Counted from the first letter of the stretch, positions 1 to 10,014 are shown. The stretch is 64,000 nt of DNA from G963677325 sp963810555 (GCA_963810555.1 CAWENX010000005.1:62001-126000), one strand, 5' to 3'. Numbers and translations: made by a program. The notes: generated from the sequence alone by a model not told the origin.

Positions 1-17
1 TATGTATTTTCATATTC

Positions 18-623
18 TCAGAATGTAAAAAGGATGAGACTGGTCAGTATTAATATTCCAATTGCAAGTGAATACCAGCCGAGAGTGCGTTCGGTCCGCA
101 TAAAATACCACAAAACTAATCCGCTTAGTGTGAGGAATAAAATTGAATATACAATCGTGTCAGAAAGGAATCGCCAGACTTTTATGAAACCGGAATTGCC
201 CCTTATTGAAGCGTTGTGGGGACCCGGCATATAATGCATGAAAGCTGTTCCGCGCAAAGCTCCAAGGTCAGTTCTGGTTACCGAGGCTATTTTAGTCCGC
301 GTGTTCACATTGATATTGAAAAGTTTAGCAGGAGTCCTGACAGGGAAGAAAATGGTGCTGTCGTTTGTGTTGATATAATCTATTTCACCGGTAATGTCCA
401 GCTTTTTAAGAATTGCTCTTGCGGTCATTAAATTAGTGTTGCCATAAGGTATTGAATCGAGGCTGACGTTGAGAGCGGGAAATTTTTTTACCTGGGTAAT
501 TTTTTCAAGAACCCGGGGATGATTAATTGTCAGTACGCTTAAGGCATAAATCAAAACAAACGGACTGATAAACAGTCCGATGTATAAATGAAGCATACGA
601 ATCTGTGAATAATATTTTTTCAT
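18..623 (-). CDS. PepSY-associated transmembrane protein
   Basis: A 201-residue membrane protein. A hydrophobic segment at about residues 10-30 is followed by an extracytoplasmic stretch of about 120 residues and then two close hydrophobic segments at about 150-175 and 180-200. This order resembles the PepSY-associated TM family, often linked to iron or redox transport at the inner membrane, but it is shorter than the full four-helix PepSY_TM proteins. The ATG start is at 621-623. It diverges from the ferredoxin gene, with 114 bp between them. The downstream partner, if any, lies beyond the left edge. The substrate cannot be inferred, and the family assignment is from residue pattern only. 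Confidence 0.6.
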   Translation of the reverse strand: MKKYYSQIRMLHLYIGLFISPFVLIYALSVLTINHPRVLEKITQVKKFPALNVSLDSIPYGNTNLMTARAILKKLDITGEIDYINTNDSTIFFPVRTPAKLFNINVNTRTKIASVTRTDLGALRGTAFMHYMPGPHNASIRGNSGFIKVWRFLSDTIVYSILFLTLSGLVLWYFMRTERTLGWYSLAIGILILTSLILFTF

Positions 624-707
624 TGTGAATTAGTAAATACGGATGGCAAATTTAATTTCATCTTTCAAAAATACAAGCCTGCGGGGGCCTATTAATCAGA
701 AATATGT

Positions 708-715
708 TATATTTG
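708..715 (+). promoter_or_regulatory. Bacteroidota-type -7 element upstream of ferredoxin
   Basis: The octamer TATATTTG fits the phylum's TAnnTTTG -7 consensus and lies 22 nt before the ATG at 738. No clear -33 TTG/TTTG element is visible 19-22 bp upstream, so this is only a candidate. Confidence 0.4.
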
Positions 716-737
716 TAATAATAAAAATCGAGAAATT

Positions 738-941
738 ATGTCTATTATAAGAGTCTGGCTTGACGAAAGCGAAGATGAATGCACTTCATGCGGGGCTTGT
801 GAATCTGCCTGTCCTGAGGTGTTTGAAGTTCCCGACAAAATGGTGGTGATTGATGGTGTTGATTACAGTCAGTATGATGATTGTATTAAAGATGCAGCCG
901 ATTCATGTCCCACTGCTGTAATAAAGTACGAGGAAGAATAA
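738..941 (+). CDS. ferredoxin, single 4Fe-4S type
   Basis: A 67-residue acidic ferredoxin, a soluble cytoplasmic electron carrier. Cys15, Cys18 and Cys21 form CxxCxxC, and Cys57 followed by Pro completes the ligands of one 4Fe-4S cluster. Cys25 and Cys49 are extra; in single-cluster Desulfovibrio-type ferredoxins the equivalent pair is a disulfide left from a lost second cluster. That reading fits here but is inference. The gene stands alone between a divergent membrane protein and aconitase, and the sequence does not show its redox partner. Confidence 0.85.
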   Translation: MSIIRVWLDESEDECTSCGACESACPEVFEVPDKMVVIDGVDYSQYDDCIKDAADSCPTAVIKYEEE

Positions 942-1319
942 ATCCACTGGGATAAGTGTTCAGTGTTCAGTATGCAGTGTATTGCGAAGTTTTGGGATTA
1001 ACTGAGATAATTCATTATTAACTGATCACTGATCCATATTTTTCATCTTCTCACTCTCTTAATCGTTTCCCTTCATTTTCGTAAATAAGATTTCTCTAAT
1101 ACATTAAAATTACTTAACTTGTTAATACGGCAAAGGAACAAGATGAGTAGATGTGATTAGGGGAAGCTGAGAATATGAGAATTTGGGAAAACGGGATAAT
1201 TCCACCCCTTCATCCTCCAATATTCCTTTCTTTACGCACTCTCCAACTCTCACTATCGAACTCTCTCATCTTATTTCGATCGAAATCGCAATTTGTAAAT
1301 TGTAAATTATAACCTGAAT
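942..1319. other. intergenic region with heptad repeats
   Basis: No credible gene is seen in this 378-bp gap. It holds short period-7 runs: GTGTTCA, GTGTTCA, GTATGCA from 956, an ACTGATC run near 1020, and TTGTAAA, TTGTAAA, TTATAAC from about 1293 that ends just before the aconitase ATG. Confidence 0.6.
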
Positions 1320-4124
1320 ATGAGCAACTCATCTGAATACCTAAAAACTTTGGACACTACAACAGGACAATTCAGTTATTATGATTTAAAGGAATTGATC
1401 CGCCAGGGACATGATATTGAAGCAATGCCTTTTACTATAAGGATACTGCTTGAGAATATTCTTCGCAATTACAACGAAGACACTGTCAATCAGGAACATC
1501 TTGAACATATCCTGAATTGGGTACCTAAACCTGAAGCAAATGAAATCCCTTATTTGCCGTCGAGGGTATTGATGCAGGATTTTACAGGAGTTCCGGCTAT
1601 TGTGGACATTGCTTCCATCCGATCGGAAGCGGCAAGACAAAACAGGGATCCTAAGCTGATCAATCCTCAAATTCCGGTTGATCTCATTATAGATCATTCT
1701 GTACAGGTTGATTATTTCGGCACCAACTATTCCTATCAGAGGAATGTTGATATGGAATATAAACGCAATAATGAGCGATATGCTTTACTGAAATGGGCAC
1801 AATCGTCTTTTTCAAATTTCAGCGTTCTTCCTCCCGGGCTGGGTATCTGTCATCAAGTTAATCTTGAATACCTCGCAAAAGTGGTGACCTTAAAAGACGG
1901 AATGGCATTTCCTGATACCCTTGTAGGAACGGATTCGCACACTCCGATGGTCAACGGAATAGGAGTTGTCGGCTGGGGAGTTGGAGGTATAGAAGCTGAA
2001 GCAGCCATGCTGGGCCAGCCGATATATATCATGCTGCCTGAAGTAATCGGTTTAAAACTTACGGGCAATTTAAAAGAAGGGACTACATCAACTGACCTTG
2101 TCCTGGCGGTGGCTGAACTTCTCAGAAAAAGGGGTGTGGTTGATAAATTCGTCGAAGTGTTGGGCGATGGACTAAATAATCTTACAGTTCCAGACCGTGC
2201 AACCATTTCAAATATGTCACCTGAATTTGGCTGTACCGTGACTTATTTCCCTGCTGACCATAAGACACTCGAATATCTTGAAATGACAGGACGGAACAAG
2301 GAACATATAGAAACAGTTGAACAATACCTGAAAACAAACCTTCTTTGGCGGACCAATGAAGAGAAGATAAAATTTACAGAAGTTCTGGAACTGAATCTTG
2401 GGACAATAGAACCATCAGTTGCCGGACCCAAAAGGCCACAGGACAAAATTATTCTTTCACAGGTAAAAGATAAGTTTATCGATATATTGAAAAGCAGTTA
2501 TGAGAGAGCATATATCCCGATGGATAATCGATCAGAAGGAAGATGGCTGAATGAGGGGGGGCATTTGGATGATATTTTACCAGAAAAAGATTCTATGGTA
2601 AATGCGCCTGATCCTGTCAGCGTAGAAATTGAGACTATGCGTGTTGAGGAAAACGGGCTTAAAAGCGTCAATATAAAAGTTGATCATTCAGAATATCTGC
2701 TCAGTGACGGATCTGTTGTGATAGCGGCTATTACCAGTTGTACCAACACATCCAATCCGAGTGTTATGCTGGGAGCCGGCCTGGTAGCCAGGAAAGCAGT
2801 TGAAAGGGGATTGAAAAGCAGACCATGGGTAAAGACAAGCATGGCTCCAGGATCGAAAGTTGTCACTTCTTACCTTGAGAAGGCAAATTTGCTGTCTCCG
2901 CTGGAATCATTGGGATTTCACATTGTAGGATATGGTTGTACCACCTGCATCGGGAACAGCGGGCCTCTTCCAGCCCACATAAACAAGGCCATAACAGATT
3001 ATGAACTGGTTGTGGCTTCCGTGTTATCCGGCAACAGAAATTTCGAGGCGAGGATCCATCCTATGATAAAGATGAACTTTCTGATGTCGCCTATGTTGGT
3101 TGTGGCCTATGCACTGGCAGGACGGATAGATATAAATTTCCAGAGTGAACCGATCAGTTATGATCCGAATTTTGAACCTGTTTATCTGAAAGATATATGG
3201 CCGACAATGGATGAAATACAGGACGTTATGAAGCAGGCTGTTTCTTCTGAGGATTTTATCACAGATTACAGCAATATTTTCAATGGTGATGAAAAATGGG
3301 AACTTCTGGAAAGCACGAAGAGTGAGGTGTATAACTGGAGAGATTCATCCTATATAAAAGAAGCTCCGTTCTTTAAGGGAATTTCTGCTGAGCCGGAAAT
3401 GATTTCTCCTATCCGAAATGCAAGGGTGCTTTTGAAAGTGGGAGATTCAATAACCACGGACCATATATCTCCCGCAGGATCAATCGGAGAAAATTCTCCT
3501 GCCGGGGAATATCTGAAAGCGCAGGGAATTGGCAAGATTGATTTTAATTCATATGGTTCAAGGAGGGGAAATCATGAAGTAATGATGCGAGGAACTTTTG
3601 CCAACGTCAGGCTAAAAAATGAACTGGTCAGTAAGGAAGGAGGATGGACGCTTTATCATCCTGACGGACAGACAATGACGATTTTTGATGCCGCAATGAA
3701 ATATGAAGCTTCAGGCGTTCCACTCATCATTCTTGCAGGTAAAGAATATGGAAGCGGTTCTTCTCGCGACTGGGCTGCAAAAGGCACCTCGCTTTTGGGT
3801 GTTCGCGCTATCATTGCTGAAAGTTTTGAACGGATTCACAGAAGCAATCTGGTCGGTATGGGGATTCTTCCGCTTCAGTTTATGGAGGGTGAGAGCAGAA
3901 TGACACTTGATCTTAAAGGGGATGAAATTTTCGATATCCCTGATCTGGATCAACTTTCACCAAAACAACAGATAAAAGTGTTTGTGACAAGGTCAAACGG
4001 TGAAAAATTCGATTTTAATGTGACAGTCAGACTCGATTCCGCTATTGAAATAGCCTATTATCAAAATGGGGGAATACTTCAGTATGTATTAAGGGATTTC
4101 CTTGCAAAAAACAGAAATAATTGA
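1320..4124 (+). CDS. acnA: aconitate hydratase AcnA/IRP1 family
   Basis: Interconverts citrate and isocitrate in the TCA cycle in the cytoplasm. The 934-residue length and domain order are those of the AcnA/IRP1 family. The DSHTPM substrate motif is at about 205-210. The 4Fe-4S ligands are Cys474 (in SCTNTSNPS), Cys540 and Cys543 (in GCTTCIGNSG). The C-terminal swivel domain carries the GSGSSRDWAAKG and RIHRSNLVGMG motifs. It starts at an ATG directly after a short heptad run and ends before a strong terminator at 4174-4203, so it is probably monocistronic. All catalytic motifs appear intact. Confidence 0.97.
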   Translation: MSNSSEYLKTLDTTTGQFSYYDLKELIRQGHDIEAMPFTIRILLENILRNYNEDTVNQEHLEHILNWVPKPEANEIPYLPSRVLMQDFTGVPAIVDIASIRSEAARQNRDPKLINPQIPVDLIIDHSVQVDYFGTNYSYQRNVDMEYKRNNERYALLKWAQSSFSNFSVLPPGLGICHQVNLEYLAKVVTLKDGMAFPDTLVGTDSHTPMVNGIGVVGWGVGGIEAEAAMLGQPIYIMLPEVIGLKLTGNLKEGTTSTDLVLAVAELLRKRGVVDKFVEVLGDGLNNLTVPDRATISNMSPEFGCTVTYFPADHKTLEYLEMTGRNKEHIETVEQYLKTNLLWRTNEEKIKFTEVLELNLGTIEPSVAGPKRPQDKIILSQVKDKFIDILKSSYERAYIPMDNRSEGRWLNEGGHLDDILPEKDSMVNAPDPVSVEIETMRVEENGLKSVNIKVDHSEYLLSDGSVVIAAITSCTNTSNPSVMLGAGLVARKAVERGLKSRPWVKTSMAPGSKVVTSYLEKANLLSPLESLGFHIVGYGCTTCIGNSGPLPAHINKAITDYELVVASVLSGNRNFEARIHPMIKMNFLMSPMLVVAYALAGRIDINFQSEPISYDPNFEPVYLKDIWPTMDEIQDVMKQAVSSEDFITDYSNIFNGDEKWELLESTKSEVYNWRDSSYIKEAPFFKGISAEPEMISPIRNARVLLKVGDSITTDHISPAGSIGENSPAGEYLKAQGIGKIDFNSYGSRRGNHEVMMRGTFANVRLKNELVSKEGGWTLYHPDGQTMTIFDAAMKYEASGVPLIILAGKEYGSGSSRDWAAKGTSLLGVRAIIAESFERIHRSNLVGMGILPLQFMEGESRMTLDLKGDEIFDIPDLDQLSPKQQIKVFVTRSNGEKFDFNVTVRLDSAIEIAYYQNGGILQYVLRDFLAKNRNN

Positions 4125-4173
4125 ATCGAAACCTAATTCCGTTTAAAAGAAAGATTCCATAAAAAATTTAATC

Positions 4174-4203
4174 AAAAAGACCGCCCAATGAGCGGTCTTT
4201 TTT
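4174..4203 (+). terminator. intrinsic terminator after acnA
   Basis: An 11-bp perfect stem (AAAAAGACCGC pairing with GCGGTCTTTTT) surrounds a 7-nt loop and is followed by further T residues. It lies 50 nt after the acnA stop. The A run on the left makes it usable from the opposite strand too, where the convergent small pseudogene ends. Confidence 0.9.
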
Positions 4204-4240
4204 ACACATCAGTGACACATACAGCCATGATTCACAATGA

Positions 4241-4529
4241 TCAATGCATTGTTTTGTGTAAATCTTCAATTTGTTTATTGGTGAACGTGTCCACTTTCTC
4301 GATCTGTGCATTTGCCTGAAGTTCTTTAAGCAACATATTGCGGGCAGCATCCTCGCGAAGGGGCTTCAATGAAACCATAAGAAGCATGGTCACCTGACAT
4401 ACAGCCATATTTAAATTGAGACAGATATTTATCCCCTTTTTCTTTTGCCTTGTCCAAAAGATTCAAACAATCATTTACCGCATGAGGAGCCCTGATAAAA
4501 TAGGTGTTATTTCCAGCGCTGGTTTCCAT
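4241..4529 (-). pseudogene. small conserved protein with GCMSGDH motif, frameshifted
   Basis: Two overlapping reading frames (4326-4529 and the frame ending at 4241) join into a 95-residue protein if one base is removed near 4355. The N-terminal half carries YGCMSGDHASYGFIEAPS. The C-terminal frame then continues REDAARNMLLKELQ and a lysine-rich alpha/beta-like tail ending HKTMH. The 289-nt span is exactly one base over a multiple of three. It resembles small stand-alone proteins with a GCxxGDHxxY core followed by a ferredoxin-like strand-helix, whose function I do not know. Whether the indel is real or a consensus error cannot be decided here. Confidence 0.5.
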
Positions 4530-4771
4530 AATTTTTTACTCCTATTCTTTAAATGTTTTACAATGAGTTAACAATACTTTTACGAAAAAGCCAACATATA
4601 GTTTACAATGAATTTAAATGATGTATTATTTTAACAAATCACATCCTAAATATTCCGCAGCCTGATTTCTTTTACGAAAGAACTTTTATAATGAGGGAAT
4701 GTTGATTATCTTCACGCTGTCAAGGAAGGCTAAAGGCTACAGAAATTAAAGAATGACCAATTATTACTTAT

Positions 4772-6178
4772 ATGGAAAATAAAAACAATTCAAGAAGGAA
4801 ATTTCTCATTAAATCGGGTCTTGCAGGTTCAGCAGTTACCCTTGGACTAAATGAAATTATTGCCAAAAATGCCATACCTTCAGGAGCCAACGACAAAATC
4901 CGGATAGGCTTTATAGGAGTCGGAAACCGCGGTTCACAGCTCCTGACATTGTTTATGCAGCAGCCTGATGTTCAGGTGGCGGCCTTATGTGATATCTATG
5001 AACCCTACCTTATGAGGGATCCTTCTAAAGTTGACAAACGTTACAGCGAGGGCTATCTTGGCAAGGGAGGCCAGATACCCAAAATGGATGAAGGTCTTGG
5101 CAAAGATGTAAAACGTTATAAGGATTATCGTAAATTGTTAGAAGACAAGGATATTGATGCTGTATGTATTGCCACTCCCGATCACTGGCACGCCCTTATA
5201 ACCATTCAAGCCATGCAGGCAGGGAAAGATGTTTATGTTGAAAAACCGCTTACACAAACCATTTATGAAGGCCGCAGGATGGTTGAAGAACAGGCGAAGA
5301 CCAAGCGTGTCTGTGCTGTTGGATTGAACAGGCGCGGCAGTGTGGTTTATCAGAAACTTGCCAAAGAAATTCAGGCAGGGAAAATCGGCAAAGTAACAGT
5401 CGGAAGTGCATTCCACCTGAACGATATGTCACCTGACGGGATAGGAAATTTTAAACCTGAAAATCCTCCGAAAGATTTCGACTGGGATTTCTGGCTGGGG
5501 CCAAGAGCTTATGTCCCATATCGTTACAATATGGCTCCCTATGCTTTTCGCTGGTGGAAGGATTACTCTTCACAGATGGGCAACTGGGGAGTTCATTATA
5601 TGGATGCTATCCGCTGGCTGATGGGCGAAACTGCTCCAACAGCGATTACAGCGAATGGAGGAAAATTTGTTCTTCATGACGACAGCACCATCCCTGATAC
5701 CCTTGAAGTAATTTTTGAATTTGCATCAGGAGCACTCATCACATTTACCGACAGTGAAGTAAGCTATGCAAAAGCAACTCCATTCGGGGAGCTTGAACTC
5801 AGAGGAACTAAAGGCACCCTTTATGCTGACGAATACAGCTACCAATATGTCCCCGCACGGAGGGGTCAGTTTCAGACATGGAGCAAACAAATGGATCCTG
5901 AAGAATACACAAGTCCTGCAAAACAGCTGGCCGATGGAAGCAGTTCGACAAGCACTACAGGTCTGATCCGAGACTTCCTGGATTGCATCAAATCACGAAA
6001 TACTCCATTATGCCCTCTGGAAGAAGGACACAGGTCAACTTCTTTTGCACATCTGGCCAATATTTCACTTGCTGTCGGTGAAAGATTAAAGTGGGATGCT
6101 GTAAAAGAACGGTTTACCAACAGCGAGGCAGCCAACAAGCTTCTTCATTATGAATACCGTACACCCTGGCAATTGTAA
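4772..6178 (+). CDS. Gfo/Idh/MocA family oxidoreductase, Tat-type leader
   Basis: An NAD(P)-dependent sugar or sugar-alcohol oxidoreductase of 468 residues. The N-terminus has a twin-arginine-like leader (SRRKFLIKSG then a hydrophobic stretch), as in many exported Bacteroidota members of this family. The Rossmann motif GFIGVGNRGS is at about 46-55, the EKP signature at about 156-158, and GVHYMDAIRW with the presumed catalytic His at about 273. The leader suggests a periplasmic, tightly bound-cofactor enzyme. It is followed after about 75 bp, which includes a short ATTGATA heptad run, by a broken enolase-superfamily gene with a similar leader. The pair probably acted on one carbohydrate-derived substrate, which is not identifiable from sequence. 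Confidence 0.9.
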   Translation: MENKNNSRRKFLIKSGLAGSAVTLGLNEIIAKNAIPSGANDKIRIGFIGVGNRGSQLLTLFMQQPDVQVAALCDIYEPYLMRDPSKVDKRYSEGYLGKGGQIPKMDEGLGKDVKRYKDYRKLLEDKDIDAVCIATPDHWHALITIQAMQAGKDVYVEKPLTQTIYEGRRMVEEQAKTKRVCAVGLNRRGSVVYQKLAKEIQAGKIGKVTVGSAFHLNDMSPDGIGNFKPENPPKDFDWDFWLGPRAYVPYRYNMAPYAFRWWKDYSSQMGNWGVHYMDAIRWLMGETAPTAITANGGKFVLHDDSTIPDTLEVIFEFASGALITFTDSEVSYAKATPFGELELRGTKGTLYADEYSYQYVPARRGQFQTWSKQMDPEEYTSPAKQLADGSSSTSTTGLIRDFLDCIKSRNTPLCPLEEGHRSTSFAHLANISLAVGERLKWDAVKERFTNSEAANKLLHYEYRTPWQL

Positions 6179-6252
6179 ACAATTGATAATTGATAATTAA
6201 AACCTGAACTTATTTTTACAACCGTTCCCAACAATTGAATAAATATTGAGCT

Positions 6253-7649
6253 ATGATACGGCGTGATTTTATCAGGAAGAGTGTTTTGGCCGCCGGAGCA
6301 GCGGAGTTAATCAATCCTTTGGAATATGATGGCATCTCCGGCAAAGGCAGCTGCAAAAAAAATAAGGATAACAAAAGTCAATTCCGATTTTGAGAGGGAA
6401 CCCCTGATCCGTCCATTTGGATTTAAAGGAGGTTATATGAGTGAAATCTGGCAATCTGCAAGTTATGTGGAAAGCAGTTCAGATAATCATTGCATAGGTC
6501 TTTGCACTCAGAATGTGCTGTGGTCTGATGCACAGGTTTTTGCCGCCCATTCCGAAAGCGGCGGAAATGCTTTGATGTATGCGTTGACCGAAAGGGCGCT
6601 TCAGATGATCAAAGGAATGAGTTTTACTTCACCGCTGGAAGTGCTGGATCAGATTTTACCCGAAGTTTATGAATACGGGAAAAAGTATAACAGGAAATCC
6701 TGACCTCAGGAAAACTTTTGCACTCAATTCGCTTGTCGGAGTTGATAATGCTGTGTGGCTGATTTATGCAAAGGAAAACGGAATTGCCAGCTTCGATGAA
6801 ATGATTCCCGAAGCTTTTAAACCCTCACTTTCTGAACATCATGACAAAGTTGCAGCCATTCCGTTGATGGCATACAACATTCCAATCAATGAGATACAGG
6901 ATGCTGTCAATCAGGGATATTTCTTTATGAAAATTAAAATAGGCCAGCCCGGAACGCAGGAAGAAATGCTGGAAAAGGATAAAGCCCGTTTATCAGCCAT
7001 TCATAAAGCAATCGGCAATGTTCGTACACCTCATACCAAAAACGGAAAACTGCCTTATTATTTCGATGCAAACGGCAGGTACGAGAAGAAGGAGACTTTG
7101 ATGAGACTTCTTGACCATGCCAGGAATATAGGGGCTTTTGAACAGATAACCATTGTGGAGGAACCTTTTCCAGAGGATTTGGAGATTGATGTTTCAGATA
7201 TTCCTGTCCGTCTTGCAGCTGACGAAAGCGCACATACCGATACCGATGCCGTCAAACGTATTCAGATGGGCTATAAGGCGATTGCATTGAAAGCTATTGC
7301 CAAAACTTTAAGCATGACAATGAAAATTGCGCAGGCGGCCTACGAAAGAAATGTTCCATGTTTTTGTGCCGACCTCACGGTAAATCCGATTCTTGTAGAA
7401 TGGAACAAAAATGTTGCAGCGCGCCTCAAGGCTTTTCCGGGACTTGGAAATTTAGGTCTTTTGGAAAGCAACGGGCATCAGAATTACAAAAACTGGAACA
7501 CGATGATGAGTTATCATCCCCGCAATGAGGGAAGGTGGGTAAAAATGAAAAACGGTGTCTATGAACTGGATAAGGAATTTTATCAGACCGGAGGTGGCAT
7601 ATTTGATCCTATCCCTCATTATGAAGAAATGTTCAATGCAATGCCATAG
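6253..7649 (+). pseudogene. enolase superfamily (mandelate racemase/epimerase-like) gene with two frameshifts
   Basis: Three successive frames make one protein. The first, from ATG 6253, encodes a twin-arginine-like leader (MIRRDFIRKSVLAAG). The frame then shifts by +1 near 6320 into 6326-6703, and by +1 again near 6689 (one extra T after GGGAAAAAG) into 6669-7649. The last part holds the enolase-barrel features: KIKIGQPG, the DANGRY acid position, VEEPFPED, AADESAHT and ALKAIAKT. A full-length product would be about 465 residues and secreted. It lies 74 bp behind the Gfo/Idh/MocA gene. Both shifts have the same sign and would each be fixed by removing one base, so sequencing error is possible. 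A second, intact enolase-superfamily gene is at 55407-56549. Confidence 0.8.
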
Positions 7650-7796
7650 GATAGTAATTGATCAATATTAAACTACTGGTAATTAGTGATCTGTAATCCA
7701 TGATCAGTAAAAAGTAAATACTTAATTGTTAATACTGATTGTAATCCTTTTATCCTTTTATCCTTTAATCTTTTAATCCTAATTCAGACGATTGAT

Positions 7797-7804
7797 TATT
7801 TTTG
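7797..7804 (+). promoter_or_regulatory. TAnnTTTG -7 element upstream of cysteine-synthase-like gene
   Basis: TATTTTTG lies 20 nt before the ATG at 7824, directly after a run of octads (ATCCTTTT, ATCCTTTT, ATCCTTTA). No convincing -33 element is seen. Confidence 0.4.
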
Positions 7805-7823
7805 TGCCCATTGTTTCATCAAT

Positions 7824-8753
7824 ATGAGAAAAAATACAACCCTTGAATTAATCACTAAAACTCCTCTTCTTCATCTGGAGAGGATCGATACTGATTTAAA
7901 AGGGAAAATATTCGGAAAGCTTGAATATTTACAGCCTGGAGGAAGCCTTAAAGACAGGGCCGCTTACCAGATAATCAAGGATGCATATCAATTTAATAAG
8001 CTCTCCAAAGGACAAACAGTGGTTGAAATGACAAGCGGTAACATGGGAGCAGGGCTGGCCCTCGTTTGCAAACAATTCGGTAATCCTTTTGTTGCCGTCA
8101 TGTCAAAAGGAAACAGTCCCGAAAGAAGGAAAATATTGAAAGCTCTTGGGGCCGAAGTAGTCCTCATCGATCAGATTGACGGAAAATCGGGTATGGTAAC
8201 CGGAAAGGATATAGAAGCTGCTGCCATTGCGGCAAAACAAATAACCATTGAAAAGAATGGTTTTTATGTCGACCAGTTCAACAATCCTTCATGTTTTAAT
8301 GCTCATTTTAATTCAACCGGCCCTGAAATATGGGAGGATCTGAAAGAAGTAAATGTTTTTGTTGCTTCTGTAGGCACAGGTGGAACATTTATCGGCACTT
8401 CAAGATACTTAAAATCAAAAAATAAAAACATAAGGTGTATTGCTGTTGAACCGGCAAATGCCGCCATCTTAAAAACCGGGAGAATTATCAATACAAATCA
8501 CATTATCCAGGGGACAGGTTATGGAATTGTTCCCCCTCAGTGGGATTCAAAACTTGCCGATGAAGTAATTACCGTGACTGATAACGAAGTGAGCGAAATG
8601 ACTAAGAGACTTTCGATGGAACAGGGCCTTTATGTCGGTTATTCTTCAGGTGCAAATGTTGCAGCGGCATTGAAATTTCTTGAAACACATGATGAAAATC
8701 TGAATGTTGTTACGATTATTTGTGACAGTGCATATAAATATTCTGATCTGTAA
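7824..8753 (+). CDS. PLP-dependent cysteine synthase family protein
   Basis: A fold-type II pyridoxal-phosphate enzyme of 309 residues in the O-acetylserine sulfhydrylase/cystathionine beta-synthase group, expected to carry out beta-replacement on an activated serine. Lys43 in GGSLKDRAAY is the Schiff-base lysine. The TSGNMGAG loop at about 70-77 binds the substrate carboxylate, GTGGTFIGTSRYL is the phosphate cup, and SSGAN lies near the C-terminus. Family knowledge does not let me choose between cysteine synthase and a homologue with another nucleophile. It ends 12 bp before uppP on the same strand, suggesting co-transcription. Confidence 0.85.
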   Translation: MRKNTTLELITKTPLLHLERIDTDLKGKIFGKLEYLQPGGSLKDRAAYQIIKDAYQFNKLSKGQTVVEMTSGNMGAGLALVCKQFGNPFVAVMSKGNSPERRKILKALGAEVVLIDQIDGKSGMVTGKDIEAAAIAAKQITIEKNGFYVDQFNNPSCFNAHFNSTGPEIWEDLKEVNVFVASVGTGGTFIGTSRYLKSKNKNIRCIAVEPANAAILKTGRIINTNHIIQGTGYGIVPPQWDSKLADEVITVTDNEVSEMTKRLSMEQGLYVGYSSGANVAAALKFLETHDENLNVVTIICDSAYKYSDL

Positions 8754-8765
8754 ATATTTTGAATT

Positions 8766-9545
8766 ATGAATCTTATTCAATCTGTTGTTCTGTCTGTCAT
8801 TGAAGGTATTACGGAGTTTCTTCCTGTTTCATCAACAGGGCATATGATCCTTGCTTCAGCTGCCATGAAAATCGGTGAAAGTGAATTTGTTAAAACCTTT
8901 GAAATTGCCATACAGATAGGAGCAATTATGGCAATCGTATTAATGTATATCAAAAGGTTTTTTCAAAGTATTACCATCTATCTGAAACTGGCAACTGCCT
9001 TTATTCCTACAGGGATCATAGGATTTTTAGCCTACCCTTACATCAAGGGATATTTATTCAACCCGATAGTGGTTTCATGTTCGCTTATTATTGGTGGGAT
9101 TATCCTCATCTTGATCGACAAAAAGGTTGTAAGTCAGCAGAGCAAAACGGATGTGCTGGAAAGCATCTCTTATAAGAATGCCTTTTTTATTGGGCTGATC
9201 CAATGCTTTTCGATGATTCCCGGCGTTTCAAGGGCAGCAGCTACAATTATCGGAGGCATTTTTAACGGACTGGATAAAAAACAGGCAACGGAATTTTCAT
9301 TTCTTCTCGCCGTTCCCACCATGTTTGCTGCAACGGGATATGATCTTTTAAAAACACCTGTGATTTTCTCAAAAGATGAAATGATCCTGTTGATCATTGG
9401 TTTAATAATCGCATTCATAACTGCCTGGGTGGCTGTAAAATTGTTTCTTAAACTGGTTCAGAATTACGGCTTTAAATATTTCGGTTATTACCGTATCATT
9501 ATCGGGATAATTTTTCTCCTTGTTATTCATGAAATGAGCGCTTAA
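8766..9545 (+). CDS. uppP: undecaprenyl-diphosphatase UppP (BacA family)
   Basis: An integral inner-membrane enzyme that dephosphorylates undecaprenyl diphosphate, recycling the carrier for peptidoglycan and other surface polymers; overexpression of the family gives bacitracin resistance. The 259 residues are nearly all hydrophobic helices. The first signature EGITEFLPVSSTGH (Glu13, Glu17, His26) and the second, PGVSRAA at about residue 153, are both intact. It lies 12 bp behind the cysteine-synthase-like gene. An intrinsic terminator overlaps its stop codon. Confidence 0.95.
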   Translation: MNLIQSVVLSVIEGITEFLPVSSTGHMILASAAMKIGESEFVKTFEIAIQIGAIMAIVLMYIKRFFQSITIYLKLATAFIPTGIIGFLAYPYIKGYLFNPIVVSCSLIIGGIILILIDKKVVSQQSKTDVLESISYKNAFFIGLIQCFSMIPGVSRAAATIIGGIFNGLDKKQATEFSFLLAVPTMFAATGYDLLKTPVIFSKDEMILLIIGLIIAFITAWVAVKLFLKLVQNYGFKYFGYYRIIIGIIFLLVIHEMSA

Positions 9546-9559
9546 CCGGCGCTTTTTCT
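9537..9559 (+). terminator. intrinsic terminator overlapping the uppP stop
   Basis: AGCGC (9537-9541) pairs with GCGCT (9549-9553) around a 7-nt loop, followed by a T tract. The left arm encodes the last uppP codons. Confidence 0.7.
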
Positions 9560-9603
9560 TCACTGATTCATCGGCATACCCAAACCGTACCAAAGAGGGG
9601 TTT

Positions 9604-9701
9604 GCTGTGCTATTGCTGTGCACTTGCTGTGCTATTGTTGTGCTATTGTTGTGCTAAAATAACACAGCAATAGCACAACAAATACACAACAATAGCTCTC
9701 A
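9604..9701. repeat. 11-bp-period inverted tandem array (locus A)
   Basis: Five direct 11-bp units start at 9604, 9615, 9626, 9637 and 9648 (GCTGTGCTATT, GCTGTGCACTT, GCTGTGCTATT, GTTGTGCTATT, GTTGTGCTAAA). Four inverted units follow in the same 11-bp register from 9658 (AATAACACAGC, AATAGCACAAC, AAATACACAAC, AATAGCTCTCA). The two arms could fold into a long imperfect hairpin or cruciform. Confidence 0.85.
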
Positions 9702-9996
9702 CAATACGAGTATAGTAACACGTATTTACAAGCTAAGCCTTTTGATGTGATTTGATATGAATAAACATATCAGACGTCTTCGATGTTAAATTAGTTTATA
9801 TGAGTTTGCTTAGTAATTTATTTTAGTACGGAGCAATGATTTATGAAAAGCGGTATGACTCTTTTAAAACATGAAAATCGGATTGAATTTTATTTGTTTA
9901 ATGACATCAGCTTACATTATAATTTTAATATTTTTACAATTCAATTCACTCATTGTTTGATGCTTTTGATGATATATGGAATTAGTGTAATTCGTC

Positions 9997-10014
9997 TCCC
10001 GATAACTATCGGGA
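9997..10014. repeat. REP-like palindrome TCCCGATA-AC-TATCGGGA
   Basis: An 8-bp perfect inverted repeat with a 2-nt centre. Its flanks (AATTCGT before, CGTGTAATTT after) resemble those of the palindrome at 16077-16096. Confidence 0.6.
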
